A stretch of 64,000 bases of DNA from a gamma proteobacterium HTCC5015 (GTDB taxonomy: Bacteria > Pseudomonadota > Gammaproteobacteria > HTCC5015). This document shows positions 35,030-44,653 of this stretch, one piece after another; positions within the stretch are counted from its first letter, which is position 1; each line of letters opens with the position of its first letter. The position numbers were made by a program, and so were the translations under genes. The notes under the pieces are model-generated. The model was given only the letters and a program-made list of their open reading frames with translations. It did not search any database and was not told where the DNA came from. The stretch covers positions 30,768-94,767 of the forward strand of contig DS990606.1 of the NCBI GenBank assembly GCA_000155715.1. The letters are read 5' to 3'.

Positions 35030-36525
35030 AGTTCAAACCCTTCCTTGATTAACAGTGCTTCCAGTTCATTTTCAGCTCGCTCCAGGGCGGCCAGCTTTTG
35101 TTGGAAGTCTTTTAGCGCTTCTTCCACTGTGATGGTTTCTTCTTCCAGGGGCTTTTGTACATAACGTGCGATATTGAGGTTGAAGTCGTTTTCTTCAATC
35201 TCAGTTAACGCCACCCAGCGCGCAACGCCTTCGATTTCTTCGGCTTTAGGGCCTAAGGTTTCTTGCTGACGATAGATGTTAAAAATTTCGTCGGCTTGAT
35301 CATTAGACAAGGTATTTTGCGCACGGCCTTTGGTGAAGATTTCTTCCGCATTAATGATCAGCACGTGATCTTGATGATCGGCTGGGCGTGATTTGCGCAG
35401 TACTAAAATGCAGGCCGGAATGCCTGTGCCATAAAACAGGTTTGACGCTACGCCGATGATGGCTTCGATGCAGTTTTCTTGCAGCAGCTTGGTGCGGATT
35501 GCGCCTTCGGCCCCACCACGAAATAGCACGCCATGCGGCAATACCACTGCCATGCGCCCCTGCTCGTTTAAGGAGGCAAACATATGTTGAACCCAGGCAA
35601 AGTCGCCGTTGGTTTTAGGTGCTAAACCATATTGTTTACGACCATAAGGGTCGGCAGACCAAAGAGCATGACCCCATTCTTTGAGGCTGAATGGCGGGTT
35701 GGCAATTACACAATCAAAGGTTTCTAAGCGATCATTCACCAAAAACTTCGGCTCGCGCAGCGTGTCGCCGCGAACAATGTCGAAATCTTCCTGCCCATGT
35801 AAAAACAGGTTCATACGGGCAATAGCTTCGGTGGTGAGGTTCTTCTCCTGGCCTTTGATTTTTAGCAAACGCGGATCACCGCCGTTTTCTTTAACGTGGT
35901 GGATGGTTTCCAGTAGCATCCCGCCCGTACCACAGGCTGGGTCGTACACGCTTTCACCAGCTTGTGGGTCTAGGATGTTAACCATTAAACGAACAATGGT
36001 GCGTGGCGTATAGAATTCCCCCGCTTTTTTATTGGCCTTATCGGCAAAGCGCTTGATCAGGTACTCGTATGCTCGGCCCATATCATCGTCGCGAACAGAC
36101 GCCACACCTAGATTTACTTTGTTGAAATGGTTGAGCAGCGTAGCTAAGAGTTCATCCGACAGGCGATCTTTGTTAGTCCAACTGGCATCGCCGAAGATGC
36201 CGTGTAGCTTTGGATTGGCTAGCTCAATACCGCGAAACGCATCTTTTAAGGCTTGGCCTATGTCTTTAGTTTCGGAAAAAACGTCTTTCCAGTGGCACTC
36301 TTGTGGAATTTGAATGCGGTGAAACATGTCGCCTTTGGCAAGCTCTTCATCACCCACTTGCTCCATGGCATCGATAAATTCCTCGTCATACACATCGCAA
36401 ATGCGCTTAAAAAAGAGGATCGGGAAAATGTAAGTCTTGTAGTCCGATGCATCGATAGGCCCGGTAATAATATGGGCTGCATGCCAGAGATGTGCTTCGA
36501 AGTCTTTGATGTTAATTAGGGTCAT
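35026..36525 (-). CDS. hsdM: Type I DNA methyltransferase HsdM, first copy (no hsdS beside it)
   Basis: A 499-residue N6-adenine methyltransferase. N-terminal domain FEAHLWHAAHIITGPIDASDY, AdoMet motif DPACGTGG (195-202) and catalytic NPPF (276-279) are intact. The C-terminus ends in a coiled-coil (EEALKDFQQKLAALERAENE). It opens the operon; the next gene is DUF4062, not hsdS. It may share the single HsdS with the second HsdM, be left over from an older specificity pair, or act with the accessory proteins. The 80 bp between it and tldD contain a TATAAA-like box on the minus strand but no certain promoter. Confidence 0.94.
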   Translation of the reverse strand: MTLINIKDFEAHLWHAAHIITGPIDASDYKTYIFPILFFKRICDVYDEEFIDAMEQVGDEELAKGDMFHRIQIPQECHWKDVFSETKDIGQALKDAFRGIELANPKLHGIFGDASWTNKDRLSDELLATLLNHFNKVNLGVASVRDDDMGRAYEYLIKRFADKANKKAGEFYTPRTIVRLMVNILDPQAGESVYDPACGTGGMLLETIHHVKENGGDPRLLKIKGQEKNLTTEAIARMNLFLHGQEDFDIVRGDTLREPKFLVNDRLETFDCVIANPPFSLKEWGHALWSADPYGRKQYGLAPKTNGDFAWVQHMFASLNEQGRMAVVLPHGVLFRGGAEGAIRTKLLQENCIEAIIGVASNLFYGTGIPACILVLRKSRPADHQDHVLIINAEEIFTKGRAQNTLSNDQADEIFNIYRQQETLGPKAEEIEGVARWVALTEIEENDFNLNIARYVQKPLEEETITVEEALKDFQQKLAALERAENELEALLIKEGFEL

Positions 36526-36607
36526 TGTTCATTCACTCAAGGCCAAAGCAGCAAATGGTTTTATAGTCATTCACGTTCAGCGACGCGTTAACATACTTTC
36601 TATGGCA

Positions 36608-38044
36608 TCAAGTCGCCGTGCCGCCGACGGTGATTTCGTCGATTTTTAATGTGGGCTGACCGACGCCGACGGGGACGCCTTGGCCGTCTTTGCCGCAGGT
36701 GCCAATGCCGCTGTCGAGCTCTAGGTCATCGCCCACCATCGACACTTGGTTCATGGTGTCGAAGCCGTTGCCGATGAGAGTGGCACCTTTCACTGGGCGG
36801 GTGATTTTGCCGTTTTCAATCAGGTAGGCCTCGGAGGCGGAGAACACGAATTTTCCGCTGGTGATATCCACTTGGCCACCGCCGAAGTTGGCGGCGTAGA
36901 GCCCTTTGTCTACCGAGGCGATGATCTCTTCTTTTTGATGTTGGCCCGGCAGCATATAGGTGTTGGTCATGCGCGGCATGGGCAAGTGGGCGTAGGACTC
37001 ACGGCGGCCATTGCCGGTGGCGGCCATGCCCATTAAGCGCGCGTTGTGCTTGTCTTGCATATAACCCTTGAGCACGCCGTTTTCGATCAGCGTCGTGCTT
37101 TGCGTCGGCGTGCCCTCGTCGTCAATGGTCAAGGAGCCTCGGCGATCACTGAGGGTGCCATCGTCGACAATCGTGCATAAATCGGAGGCGACTTTCTCGC
37201 CGATTTTTCCCGAGTAGTTCGAGGTGCCCTTGCGGTTAAAATCGCCCTCTAGGCCGTGGCCCACCGCCTCGTGCAGCAGAATGCCGGGCCAACCCGCACC
37301 GAGTACTACGGGCATAGCACCCGCTGGCGCGTCGACCGCTTCGAGGTTCACCAGCGCTTGGCGCACCGCTTCGCGGGCGTAGGACTCGATGAGATCTCCC
37401 GTAAATAGCGCGTAGCCCTGACGGCCACCGCCGCCCATCATGCCCTGCTCGCGTCGGCCGTTGTCCTCGACAATCACGCTGATATTAAAGCGCACCAATG
37501 GGCGCACATCGGCGCTCCAAGTGCCGTCGGTGGCGGCGACTAAGACCGTTTCGTACTTGCCCGCTAAGCTGACAAACACCTGCGACACGCGAGGATCGGC
37601 GGCACGAGCCGCGGCGTCGGCGCGCTTAAGCAATTCGACTTTGTCGGCGTCGCCCAGAGATTGTAGCGGGTTGTCACCGGCGTACAGCGGCTGCACCGCG
37701 GAACCGCCCAAGAGCGGCTGTACCGCAGAGCTGCCCGACGCGGCAATGGCGCGCGCCGACTGAGCGGCGGATTGCAGCGCGGGCAGGCGCAAATCGTCGG
37801 AGTAGGCAAAGCCCGTTTGCTCGCCGGCGATAGCGCGCACGCCGACGCCCTGTTCAATGCGCAAACTGCCGTCTTTGACTTGGCCGTCCTCTAGGCTCCA
37901 GCCCTCAGCGGCACAGTGCTGAAAGTACAAATCCGCATAATCCACGCGACGCTGGGCGATTTGCCCCAAAATGGATTCGAGGTGCGAGGCCTTTAAATCG
38001 GCGGTATCGAGAATGCGTTGTTGGGCAACTTCTATTAATGACAT
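36608..38044 (-). CDS. tldD: Metalloprotease TldD
   Basis: Catalytic subunit of the TldD/TldE peptidase, 478 residues. The zinc motif HEAVGH (258-263) and following [12 protein letters not shown] are intact, as is the C-terminal region [32 protein letters not shown] and [16 protein letters not shown] at 38044 ([12 protein letters not shown]) is the family start; the open frame further up runs through the neighbouring nitrilase gene and is rejected. Residues 106-121 contain a small internal duplication, SAVQPLLGG then SAVQPLYAG. The gene's last part is repeated in decayed form at 27062, across the restriction island. Confidence 0.96.
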   Translation of the reverse strand: MSLIEVAQQRILDTADLKASHLESILGQIAQRRVDYADLYFQHCAAEGWSLEDGQVKDGSLRIEQGVGVRAIAGEQTGFAYSDDLRLPALQSAAQSARAIAASGSSAVQPLLGGSAVQPLYAGDNPLQSLGDADKVELLKRADAAARAADPRVSQVFVSLAGKYETVLVAATDGTWSADVRPLVRFNISVIVEDNGRREQGMMGGGGRQGYALFTGDLIESYAREAVRQALVNLEAVDAPAGAMPVVLGAGWPGILLHEAVGHGLEGDFNRKGTSNYSGKIGEKVASDLCTIVDDGTLSDRRGSLTIDDEGTPTQSTTLIENGVLKGYMQDKHNARLMGMAATGNGRRESYAHLPMPRMTNTYMLPGQHQKEEIIASVDKGLYAANFGGGQVDITSGKFVFSASEAYLIENGKITRPVKGATLIGNGFDTMNQVSMVGDDLELDSGIGTCGKDGQGVPVGVGQPTLKIDEITVGGTAT

Positions 38045-38082
38045 ATAAAAATCGTATTCAATCAATGGAACCGCATCGACGC

Positions 38083-38931
38083 TTAAGATCGACGCGTACT
38101 TAAACGGCGGTGTTGCAGAGCGGGGAAATTGGCGCGAGTGAGGCGCTGGTGCTCCATATCGATGCTCCCAACAACCACGCCCTCGCCCTCGGCGAGTTGG
38201 TCGACCACCTGCCCCCAGGGATCCAAAATCACACTGTGGCCGTGGGTGCGGCGGCCACTGCCGTGCTCGCCCACTTGGGCGGCGGCGGCAAAGTAGCATA
38301 GATTTTCAACGGCGCGGGCTTGCAATAGGGGCAACCAGTGCGCCTGACCGGTGGCTTCGGTAAACGCCGATGGCAGTACGCAGAACTCCATGCCCATATC
38401 GAGCTGAGCGCGAAACAGTTCGGGAAAGCGCAAGTCGTAGCATACGGCCACGCCCATGCGCCCCAGTGGCGTATCCAGCACGGCGATTTCGTCGCCGGGC
38501 AAAAACACCGAAGACTCTTTGTAGGACTCGCCCGTGGGCAACTCCACATCGAACAGGTGAACTTTGTCGTAGCGCGCTTGGCACTGGCCGCTATCGTCGA
38601 ACACCAAACACGCGGCCCGCACGCGCTCGCGATCGGACTCGTGTCGCAGGGGAATGGTGCCAGCGACAATCCACACGTGGTTGCTCTTGGCCCAGTCGGC
38701 CACAGCGGTTTGAATGGGGCCGTCGCCAAACGCTTCCGCCACGCCAAACTGCTGGGTGATCTCGTCGCCCATAAAGGCAAAGGTTTCGGGCAGAACCACA
38801 ATTTGGGCGCCGCGCTCCGCGGCGTTAGCCACCAGCCGTTGAGCCGTGGCGAGGTTGTGCTCCACCGAATCGGTCGTCGTCATTTGCACGCAGGCGATCA
38901 AAGCGCTGCGTTCGGGGTTGTTTGCATTCAT
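38083..38931 (-). CDS. Carbon-nitrogen hydrolase (nitrilase family)
   Basis: A 282-residue cytosolic member of the nitrilase superfamily, Nit1/Nit2-like, in the position next to tldD that this gene holds in Pseudomonas. The catalytic triad is visible: E49 in [10 protein letters not shown]123 in [12 protein letters not shown] and C164 in [15 protein letters not shown]. Relatives hydrolyse omega-amides or deaminated glutathione; which one cannot be told here. It overlaps the upstream small secreted-protein gene by 4 bp and precedes tldD by 38 bp, within the rng-yhdP-tldD operon. Confidence 0.9.
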   Translation of the reverse strand: MNANNPERSALIACVQMTTTDSVEHNLATAQRLVANAAERGAQIVVLPETFAFMGDEITQQFGVAEAFGDGPIQTAVADWAKSNHVWIVAGTIPLRHESDRERVRAACLVFDDSGQCQARYDKVHLFDVELPTGESYKESSVFLPGDEIAVLDTPLGRMGVAVCYDLRFPELFRAQLDMGMEFCVLPSAFTEATGQAHWLPLLQARAVENLCYFAAAAQVGEHGSGRRTHGHSVILDPWGQVVDQLAEGEGVVVGSIDMEHQRLTRANFPALQHRRLSTRRS

Positions 38932-39278
38932 GGCGCCACTCCTGTCTCTACCGTCAACAATAGCTGATTGGCGTCGCCGTGACCGGGACGCAAGACCATG
39001 GATTCACTGGGCACGCCTAGAGAGACCAGCCAATCGCGCAACTCCAGTGCCCACAGGCTGCCACTGTCGCCGCCGGGGTAGCGCAACTCGATGTGCTTTG
39101 ACTGGGGCGCCACGCGCCACTCGTTGACCGCCGCGCGCACGGCGGGCCATTCGACAATGCGCTCGGCGCTGCGCGGGCGCTCCCACGTATCGCGGGACAG
39201 ACTGTAAGACTCCGCCGACAGCGGCAGCGCGCTCGCCAATAGAGCAACGGCAACAATGGGGCTTACAAGCGCCTTCAT
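38928..39278 (-). CDS. Small exported protein of unknown function
   Basis: A 116-residue protein with a signal peptide (MKALVSPIVAVALLASALPL, cleavage near LSA-ES). The mature part is short and mixed, with RYPGGDSGSLWALELRDWLV and a second half rich in small residues; no motif I recognise. It is translationally coupled on both sides, overlapping yhdP and the nitrilase gene by 4 bp each (ATGA), which argues strongly that it is a real gene and works in the same operon. It is likely periplasmic. Confidence 0.75.
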   Translation of the reverse strand: MKALVSPIVAVALLASALPLSAESYSLSRDTWERPRSAERIVEWPAVRAAVNEWRVAPQSKHIELRYPGGDSGSLWALELRDWLVSLGVPSESMVLRPGHGDANQLLLTVETGVAP

Positions 39279-42200
39279 GGTGTTTCTCTCTTTTTAGAAG
39301 AATCTGTGTTCGATTGTGAGCGCGGCGCTTCCTCTTGTTCAAGCTCTTTGGCAATTTGCTCGGCGCGCTGGCGCAGCTCTTCGTCACTCAGATCTTTAAT
39401 GCGTTTCACGCGGGTTCTCTCCACATTGGGTTTGCCCCACGGCCCCTCAATACGATAGCGCACTTGGGCAATGCGGTCTGTATCCCCGCCCATCAATTTG
39501 ATTAGGCGATCCACCAAGACCGCCCCCACCAGCCCCGGCAAGCCACCGACCACACCGGCGGTAACGGGCAGAACATTGGATACGTCCGGCGTGACCGTAG
39601 CAACTTGATCGACTTGCTCGCGCACCAAATCCGTGTGCCCCTGCACGTTGATTTTGCCAAAGTTGGCATCGACCACGCTACGGTTGAGCGTCAGAATGCC
39701 ATTGTCGACCGAGGCCTCGCCCTCGGCGTGTTTAAAGCGCAAACCGTCACCCGACACGTCGCTAAAATCCAGCGACAGGCGCTGGGGCAAGGCCTGAATA
39801 CTAAACAGGCCGACGACTTTGGCCGTGTTCGAGGAGACGGCAACCAGCTCGCCCTTGTCAACGCTAAGGCGCCCGCGCCCTTTTAAGCTAGGCACATCCA
39901 CTTGATAGAGCGGCGCTTGCCACGACAAATTGCCGGACAGCGAGCCCTCTCCATCGCGCATGACACTCGGCCAGCCCAAGCGCTCTAAAGCCTGCCCGAC
40001 ATTGTTTGATGTCGCCTTAAACTGCACGCTGGAAGTGTTTTGTTCTTTATTGCGGTGCCAGTATCCCGAGCCCGTTACTTTCAAAGCATCATCGTTGACC
40101 GTGACTTCGTGCAGGCGAATGCCCAGATTGTTGGGCACGACCTCAATGTGTAAATCCTTGAGGCGTCGCTTATCCCAAACCAGCTCATCAATATCGATAT
40201 TGAGGGCGGGAATCTCTCGCGGATCGGGGCCTACATCGGATGCGCTGGGCGGCGTGTCGCCCAACAGCTCGCCAACATCGAGACGTTTAATGTCCGCCAG
40301 CAACGCCTGCTGGCCATCGCGTGGAAAGCGCAGCCGTCCCTCAACCCCTTTGGCGTTGAGCTCTAACTGCCAGTGCTGGGGCATGGACTGCAAATTTGCC
40401 GAAACCGCTTGCAGCGTCTGCCCACCGTAGCTCGCGCGCTGGGCGATAATATTGGCGAAAATAGGCACATCGCGACCACTGCCCTGCGGCGCATCAAACA
40501 GCGCCAACCAAGGCTCGACCGCGAGCTCCGGCACTTTGGCCAACACGCGCAGCCCCGCCTGACTAGGCAGCGTCGGTTCGCCCCGCTGGTAGCTGATCGT
40601 ACCGCGATCAATACCCTGTTGATTGAGCACCAAGCGGCCGCTCAAGGGCTCGCCAATGGCAAAGTCGACGCGATGGTTTTTCTGCCCAAACTCGGCGTGT
40701 AAATCGATGGTCTGCTGCGACTCAGCCGTTTTCACCAGTGGCTCAGGGAGGCGAATGGCTAGACCTTTGCCATCGCTGCGCGCCGTCAGCGTCGCGGGGT
40801 CGGCGTCGCCGCCCAGCGGAAAGTCGAGCTCTAAATCCCAGCGGCTGCGCCCCTCTAGGGACTGGCTCAGCCAGGGCATGCGATTGCCGAGCACATTGGC
40901 AGGAGACAGATTGGCCGCCAGCGACAGCTTGGCGCGCCGATCGCCCTCTTTCACTTGGGTGTTAAAGGTGGCATCAAAGTCCTGTCCATTGAGCTGGCCG
41001 CTGAGCGCCTCGCTGGCAATGTGTCGCTCACTGAATTCGACGCGCCCCTGCAACTTTGAAAAATCCAACTGCCACTCTTTTAAATCGAGTGCCGCCTCCT
41101 GAAAGCGCACGGCACCATTAAATTGGGGCTTGCGCTCGGCCTCGGTGAATTTCAATTTGGAGAGCTTTTGATAAAAGTCCAAATAAATATCCGCGTGGCC
41201 AGAGGCATTAAAAATATCCGATACAGGCCCATCGAAGCGATCTAGGCCCGAGTCGCGCACATAGCGCATCACCGTATTTAAGGGGGCGTGGGGCGCATCA
41301 ATGATGAGATGCAAAGAGCTGCGGCGCAGATCGTCCAGCACCGCGCGCACCTTGCGCGGTTGTAAATCGCCCACCTGAGCCTGCCGCGCTTCGACAATCA
41401 TCTTGGGGCCGATCATTTTGAATTCGGCGTCGATTCCCGTCACGTCGGGCCAGCCGTCGAGATAGTGCAACTGGGCATCGCTGACATCGGCGGATATGCG
41501 GAACACCGAGCCCTCTTCGAACAAGCGATCGACTGGCCCCTCGATGTGCACATCGCCGCGCTCGATGCGCCCCCCGATGAATGCCTTTTCCAGCCAGCGT
41601 TGGGGCCCCTCGGTTTTAAATTTTTCCATGGGCACGTAGCGCGGAACGCTGGTGACATCGCCGCCCTCTACCGTGGCGTATAAATTGAGATAGGGCGCGG
41701 CGTTTTGCGGCCACTCTAACCCTAGGCGCGCCCGCGCCAGAATGTCTGCATTTTCAATATCCAGCGCTGGCGCCGACAAACTCCACCCCTGCTCTTGCCG
41801 CGCCAACACCACCGAGCCCGATAGGCGATCAAACTCGAACGCCCGCTCAAACAAAGCGGGCAATTCAATGCGCCAATCTTGCTCGTCTAAATCAAATTGC
41901 CAGCGATCGCTTTGTCCCGACAGCTCGACATCCAAGGGGCTCACACCGGGCAACGGCCCCGACGCTTGAGATTGCAAACCCTCTAGCTGAGCGCGACTGG
42001 CCCAGCCCAACTCGGGCTGCCAGTGCCAGCGAGCGCGCTTGACGTAACCCTGCAATTGGCTCTGTCGCAAACGCGTTTCCCACGGTGCGGGCAGCAATTT
42101 AGAGGATTCTAAAAAGCGCGCTGCCGCTGAAATATCCAATGTATTTAAACCCATCTCCAGGCTTTCTTCCTCGCCATCCACCGCAAGGTACAAGCCCTCT

Positions 42201-43171
42201 AGTACGGGCTGTTCCTCGCCATCTATTTTGAGGGCCTGTTGAATCGCCAGTCGGCTTTCACCGCGCTCGCCGCGTGTTAACAACAGCGGGGCGTCCCACT
42301 GAATGTTGCCGCCCTCCAGTAGCTGAACCCCTAAATGGATTTGGCCGCTGCCCGTCGCGCCCTGCTGGCGATCAAAATCGATGTCCGCACGCAGTGAAAA
42401 ATCGCCGGTTTCAATGCGCTGGGCGGGTGGAAAAAAGTGTTTCAGGGCATCGAGATCAACGGCGGGCACCTGCACTGCTACGCCGCCCTCCCAGCTGCGC
42501 GGGTCGAGCCACTGGCCCGAGACATCGTATTGGACTGAAGCGGGCGGTCCGATCTGTGCGGGAGGGCGCCAGTTGAGCTGACCTCGATAGCGGCTATCGC
42601 CACTGCTTAAATCAAAATCGATGGCATCCACACGCAATTCGCGTTGGTTCACCACATTGCGAATGGCCAGCGACGCATTCTCTATATGCAAAAATTTGTG
42701 CTGGCTCAGCGACTGCCACGGCGGCGCCGTATTGCCGTCCTGAGACTCGATGTAAATGCCGGGCAAGCGGTAACCTTTCTCGGGGTGATACAGCACTTGC
42801 AAGCGGGCGTCACTGAGCGACAGGCTGTTGGGCATCCAGTGCCCCGCGCGCCACATTTCAATCAAGTTGACCCCCACCGACAAACGCCCCAGTGACTGGC
42901 GCCACTCCGGTGTCTCGCGATCGACGACTTCGACTCCGACAAAATCCACATAGGGCACGAACCAGTCCCAGTGCGAATCCATCGAGACAATCGTTACATC
43001 GCCACCTAGCAGAGTGCTCAGCTCGCGTTCTATACGGGGCAGACGGTCCTCCGCCATGGGCAACAGGATGCGCAGGCCAATTTGACTGGTGAGGATTAAC
43101 AGCAGCAGGACTGCGCCGACAACCATGCCTAAACGCTTACACCAACGAGTGAGTGAGTGCCGCTTCAACAT
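39275..43171 (-). CDS. yhdP: YhdP, AsmA-like intermembrane lipid transport protein
   Basis: A 1298-residue inner-membrane-anchored protein with one N-terminal helix (about 17-36) and a very long periplasmic beta-rich part. In E. coli YhdP is one of the AsmA-like proteins that carry phospholipids to the outer membrane. The C-terminal family segment is readable: FKHAEGEASVDNGILTLNRS, NVQGHTDLVREQVDQVATVTP and VRYRIEGPWGKPNVERT, followed by a charged tail. Length is normal for YhdP. It lies 6 bp after rng and overlaps the small secreted-protein gene by 4 bp. Confidence 0.93.
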   Translation of the reverse strand: MLKRHSLTRWCKRLGMVVGAVLLLLILTSQIGLRILLPMAEDRLPRIERELSTLLGGDVTIVSMDSHWDWFVPYVDFVGVEVVDRETPEWRQSLGRLSVGVNLIEMWRAGHWMPNSLSLSDARLQVLYHPEKGYRLPGIYIESQDGNTAPPWQSLSQHKFLHIENASLAIRNVVNQRELRVDAIDFDLSSGDSRYRGQLNWRPPAQIGPPASVQYDVSGQWLDPRSWEGGVAVQVPAVDLDALKHFFPPAQRIETGDFSLRADIDFDRQQGATGSGQIHLGVQLLEGGNIQWDAPLLLTRGERGESRLAIQQALKIDGEEQPVLEGLYLAVDGEEESLEMGLNTLDISAAARFLESSKLLPAPWETRLRQSQLQGYVKRARWHWQPELGWASRAQLEGLQSQASGPLPGVSPLDVELSGQSDRWQFDLDEQDWRIELPALFERAFEFDRLSGSVVLARQEQGWSLSAPALDIENADILARARLGLEWPQNAAPYLNLYATVEGGDVTSVPRYVPMEKFKTEGPQRWLEKAFIGGRIERGDVHIEGPVDRLFEEGSVFRISADVSDAQLHYLDGWPDVTGIDAEFKMIGPKMIVEARQAQVGDLQPRKVRAVLDDLRRSSLHLIIDAPHAPLNTVMRYVRDSGLDRFDGPVSDIFNASGHADIYLDFYQKLSKLKFTEAERKPQFNGAVRFQEAALDLKEWQLDFSKLQGRVEFSERHIASEALSGQLNGQDFDATFNTQVKEGDRRAKLSLAANLSPANVLGNRMPWLSQSLEGRSRWDLELDFPLGGDADPATLTARSDGKGLAIRLPEPLVKTAESQQTIDLHAEFGQKNHRVDFAIGEPLSGRLVLNQQGIDRGTISYQRGEPTLPSQAGLRVLAKVPELAVEPWLALFDAPQGSGRDVPIFANIIAQRASYGGQTLQAVSANLQSMPQHWQLELNAKGVEGRLRFPRDGQQALLADIKRLDVGELLGDTPPSASDVGPDPREIPALNIDIDELVWDKRRLKDLHIEVVPNNLGIRLHEVTVNDDALKVTGSGYWHRNKEQNTSSVQFKATSNNVGQALERLGWPSVMRDGEGSLSGNLSWQAPLYQVDVPSLKGRGRLSVDKGELVAVSSNTAKVVGLFSIQALPQRLSLDFSDVSGDGLRFKHAEGEASVDNGILTLNRSVVDANFGKINVQGHTDLVREQVDQVATVTPDVSNVLPVTAGVVGGLPGLVGAVLVDRLIKLMGGDTDRIAQVRYRIEGPWGKPNVERTRVKRIKDLSDEELRQRAEQIAKELEQEEAPRSQSNTDSSKKRETP

Positions 43172-43177
43172 AGCGCG

Positions 43178-44653
43178 CTAGAGCATGACCACATCGTATT
43201 GGCCTTGGTGGTAGAGCGTTTCCACCTGGAACTTGATCGGTACATCGGCCTCCTCTGAGAGCTCGGCCAAGGCATCGCGCAACTCGTCTGTGAGCAGATC
43301 CACCACGCTTTGATGGGCCAACACCAGCAACTGCTGTTGAGCGTCAAAAGTGCGACTCAAGCGCAAAATTTCGCGGAAGATCTCGTAGCAAACCGACTCG
43401 GCGGTTTTCACCGATCCGCTGCCCTCGCAGGCGGCACAGGGCTCACACAAGACATGCTCCAAACTCTCTCGCGTGCGCTTGCGCGTCATTTCGACCAAGC
43501 CCAGCTCGGAGACGCCGCACACATGGGTGCGCGCGTGGTCTTTATCGAGGGCGCGCTCGAGGGCGCGCAATACTTGTCGGCGGTGATCGGGGTCGACCAT
43601 ATCGATAAAATCTAAAATGATAATGCCGCCGAGATTGCGCAAACGCAGCTGGCGCGCAATGGTTTGTGCCGCTTCCAAATTGGTTCTAAAGGTCGTCTCT
43701 TCTAAATTGCGGTGACCGACAAAAGAGCCCGTATTGACATCAATGGTGGTCATGGCCTCGGTCTGATCAATAATCAAATAACCGCCCGATTTCAGCATCA
43801 CCTTGCGATTGAGCGCGCGCTGAATTTCGTCTTCCACCGCGTATAAGTCGAATATGGGGCGCTCGGCTTTGTAGCACTCCAGCAGAGACTCGACGTCGGG
43901 AACATACTTGCGAGAAAACTGCACCATGCGCTCGTAGTAATCCGCGCTATCAATGCGAATGCGATCGAGGCTAACCCCCGCCATGTCTCTCAGGACGCGC
44001 TTCTCTAGGGGCAGGTCTTGATGCACCAGCTCGCCGGTACCCGCCTGATCGATGCGCTGGGAAATGGCTTTCCAGAGCCGATCGAGAAAGCGCGCGTCCT
44101 TGAGAAAATCCTCTTCGCTCGCCCCTTCAGCTACCGTTCGGACGATGTAGCCAAAATCTAAACTGTCCTCTGGAAACAGGCCGCTCATCAAATCGCGCAG
44201 GCGTTCGCGCTCGCTCTCCTCTTCGATTTTGGCGGAGACGCCAATACTCTTGTCCTTGGGCATCAACACCAAGTAGCGCGAGGCGACGGTAATTTGCGTG
44301 GTTAAACGCGCGCCTTTCGTGCCCAGTGGCTCTTTAACCACTTGCACCAGAATGTTCTGACCCTCGCGCAGTACTTCGCCAATCTTGCGACGGCTGGCCT
44401 CGCGCCCCTCAGCCGCGGGCACATGGGCTTCGACGATATCGGCGACATGTAAAAAGGCGGCGCGCTCTAGGCCGATGTCGATAAAGGCCGCTTCCATGCC
44501 GGGCATCACGCGCTCAACTCGCCCCATATAAATATTGTTGACCACACTGCGATCGTGGCTGCGCTCTAAATAGAGCTCTTGCAACACGCCGTTTTCCAGC
44601 ACGCCCACTCGCGTTTCCTGAGGTGATACATTGATTAAAATTTCTTCGCTCAC
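43178..44653 (-). CDS. rng: Ribonuclease G
   Basis: Endoribonuclease of the RNase E/G family that matures the 5' end of 16S rRNA and cuts some mRNAs, 491 residues, cytosolic. Begins MSEEILINVSPQETRVGVLE, then the S1-like domain (VVNNIYMGRVERVMPGMEAAFIDIG), the catalytic-site segment TTIDVNTGSF with its aspartate and GGIIILDFIDM, and the zinc-link CEPCAACEGSG that joins monomers. It lacks the long C-terminal scaffold of RNase E, which fixes the assignment. It overlaps maf by 4 bp and is followed by yhdP. Confidence 0.95.
   Translation of the reverse strand: MSEEILINVSPQETRVGVLENGVLQELYLERSHDRSVVNNIYMGRVERVMPGMEAAFIDIGLERAAFLHVADIVEAHVPAAEGREASRRKIGEVLREGQNILVQVVKEPLGTKGARLTTQITVASRYLVLMPKDKSIGVSAKIEEESERERLRDLMSGLFPEDSLDFGYIVRTVAEGASEEDFLKDARFLDRLWKAISQRIDQAGTGELVHQDLPLEKRVLRDMAGVSLDRIRIDSADYYERMVQFSRKYVPDVESLLECYKAERPIFDLYAVEDEIQRALNRKVMLKSGGYLIIDQTEAMTTIDVNTGSFVGHRNLEETTFRTNLEAAQTIARQLRLRNLGGIIILDFIDMVDPDHRRQVLRALERALDKDHARTHVCGVSELGLVEMTRKRTRESLEHVLCEPCAACEGSGSVKTAESVCYEIFREILRLSRTFDAQQQLLVLAHQSVVDLLTDELRDALAELSEEADVPIKFQVETLYHQGQYDVVML

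Noticed and set aside
36608..38299. A 563-codon reading of tldD with an 85-residue basic N-terminal extension.
   Set aside because: The extension is the antisense-free overlap with the nitrilase gene tail and is low-complexity; the family start is the ATG at 38044.
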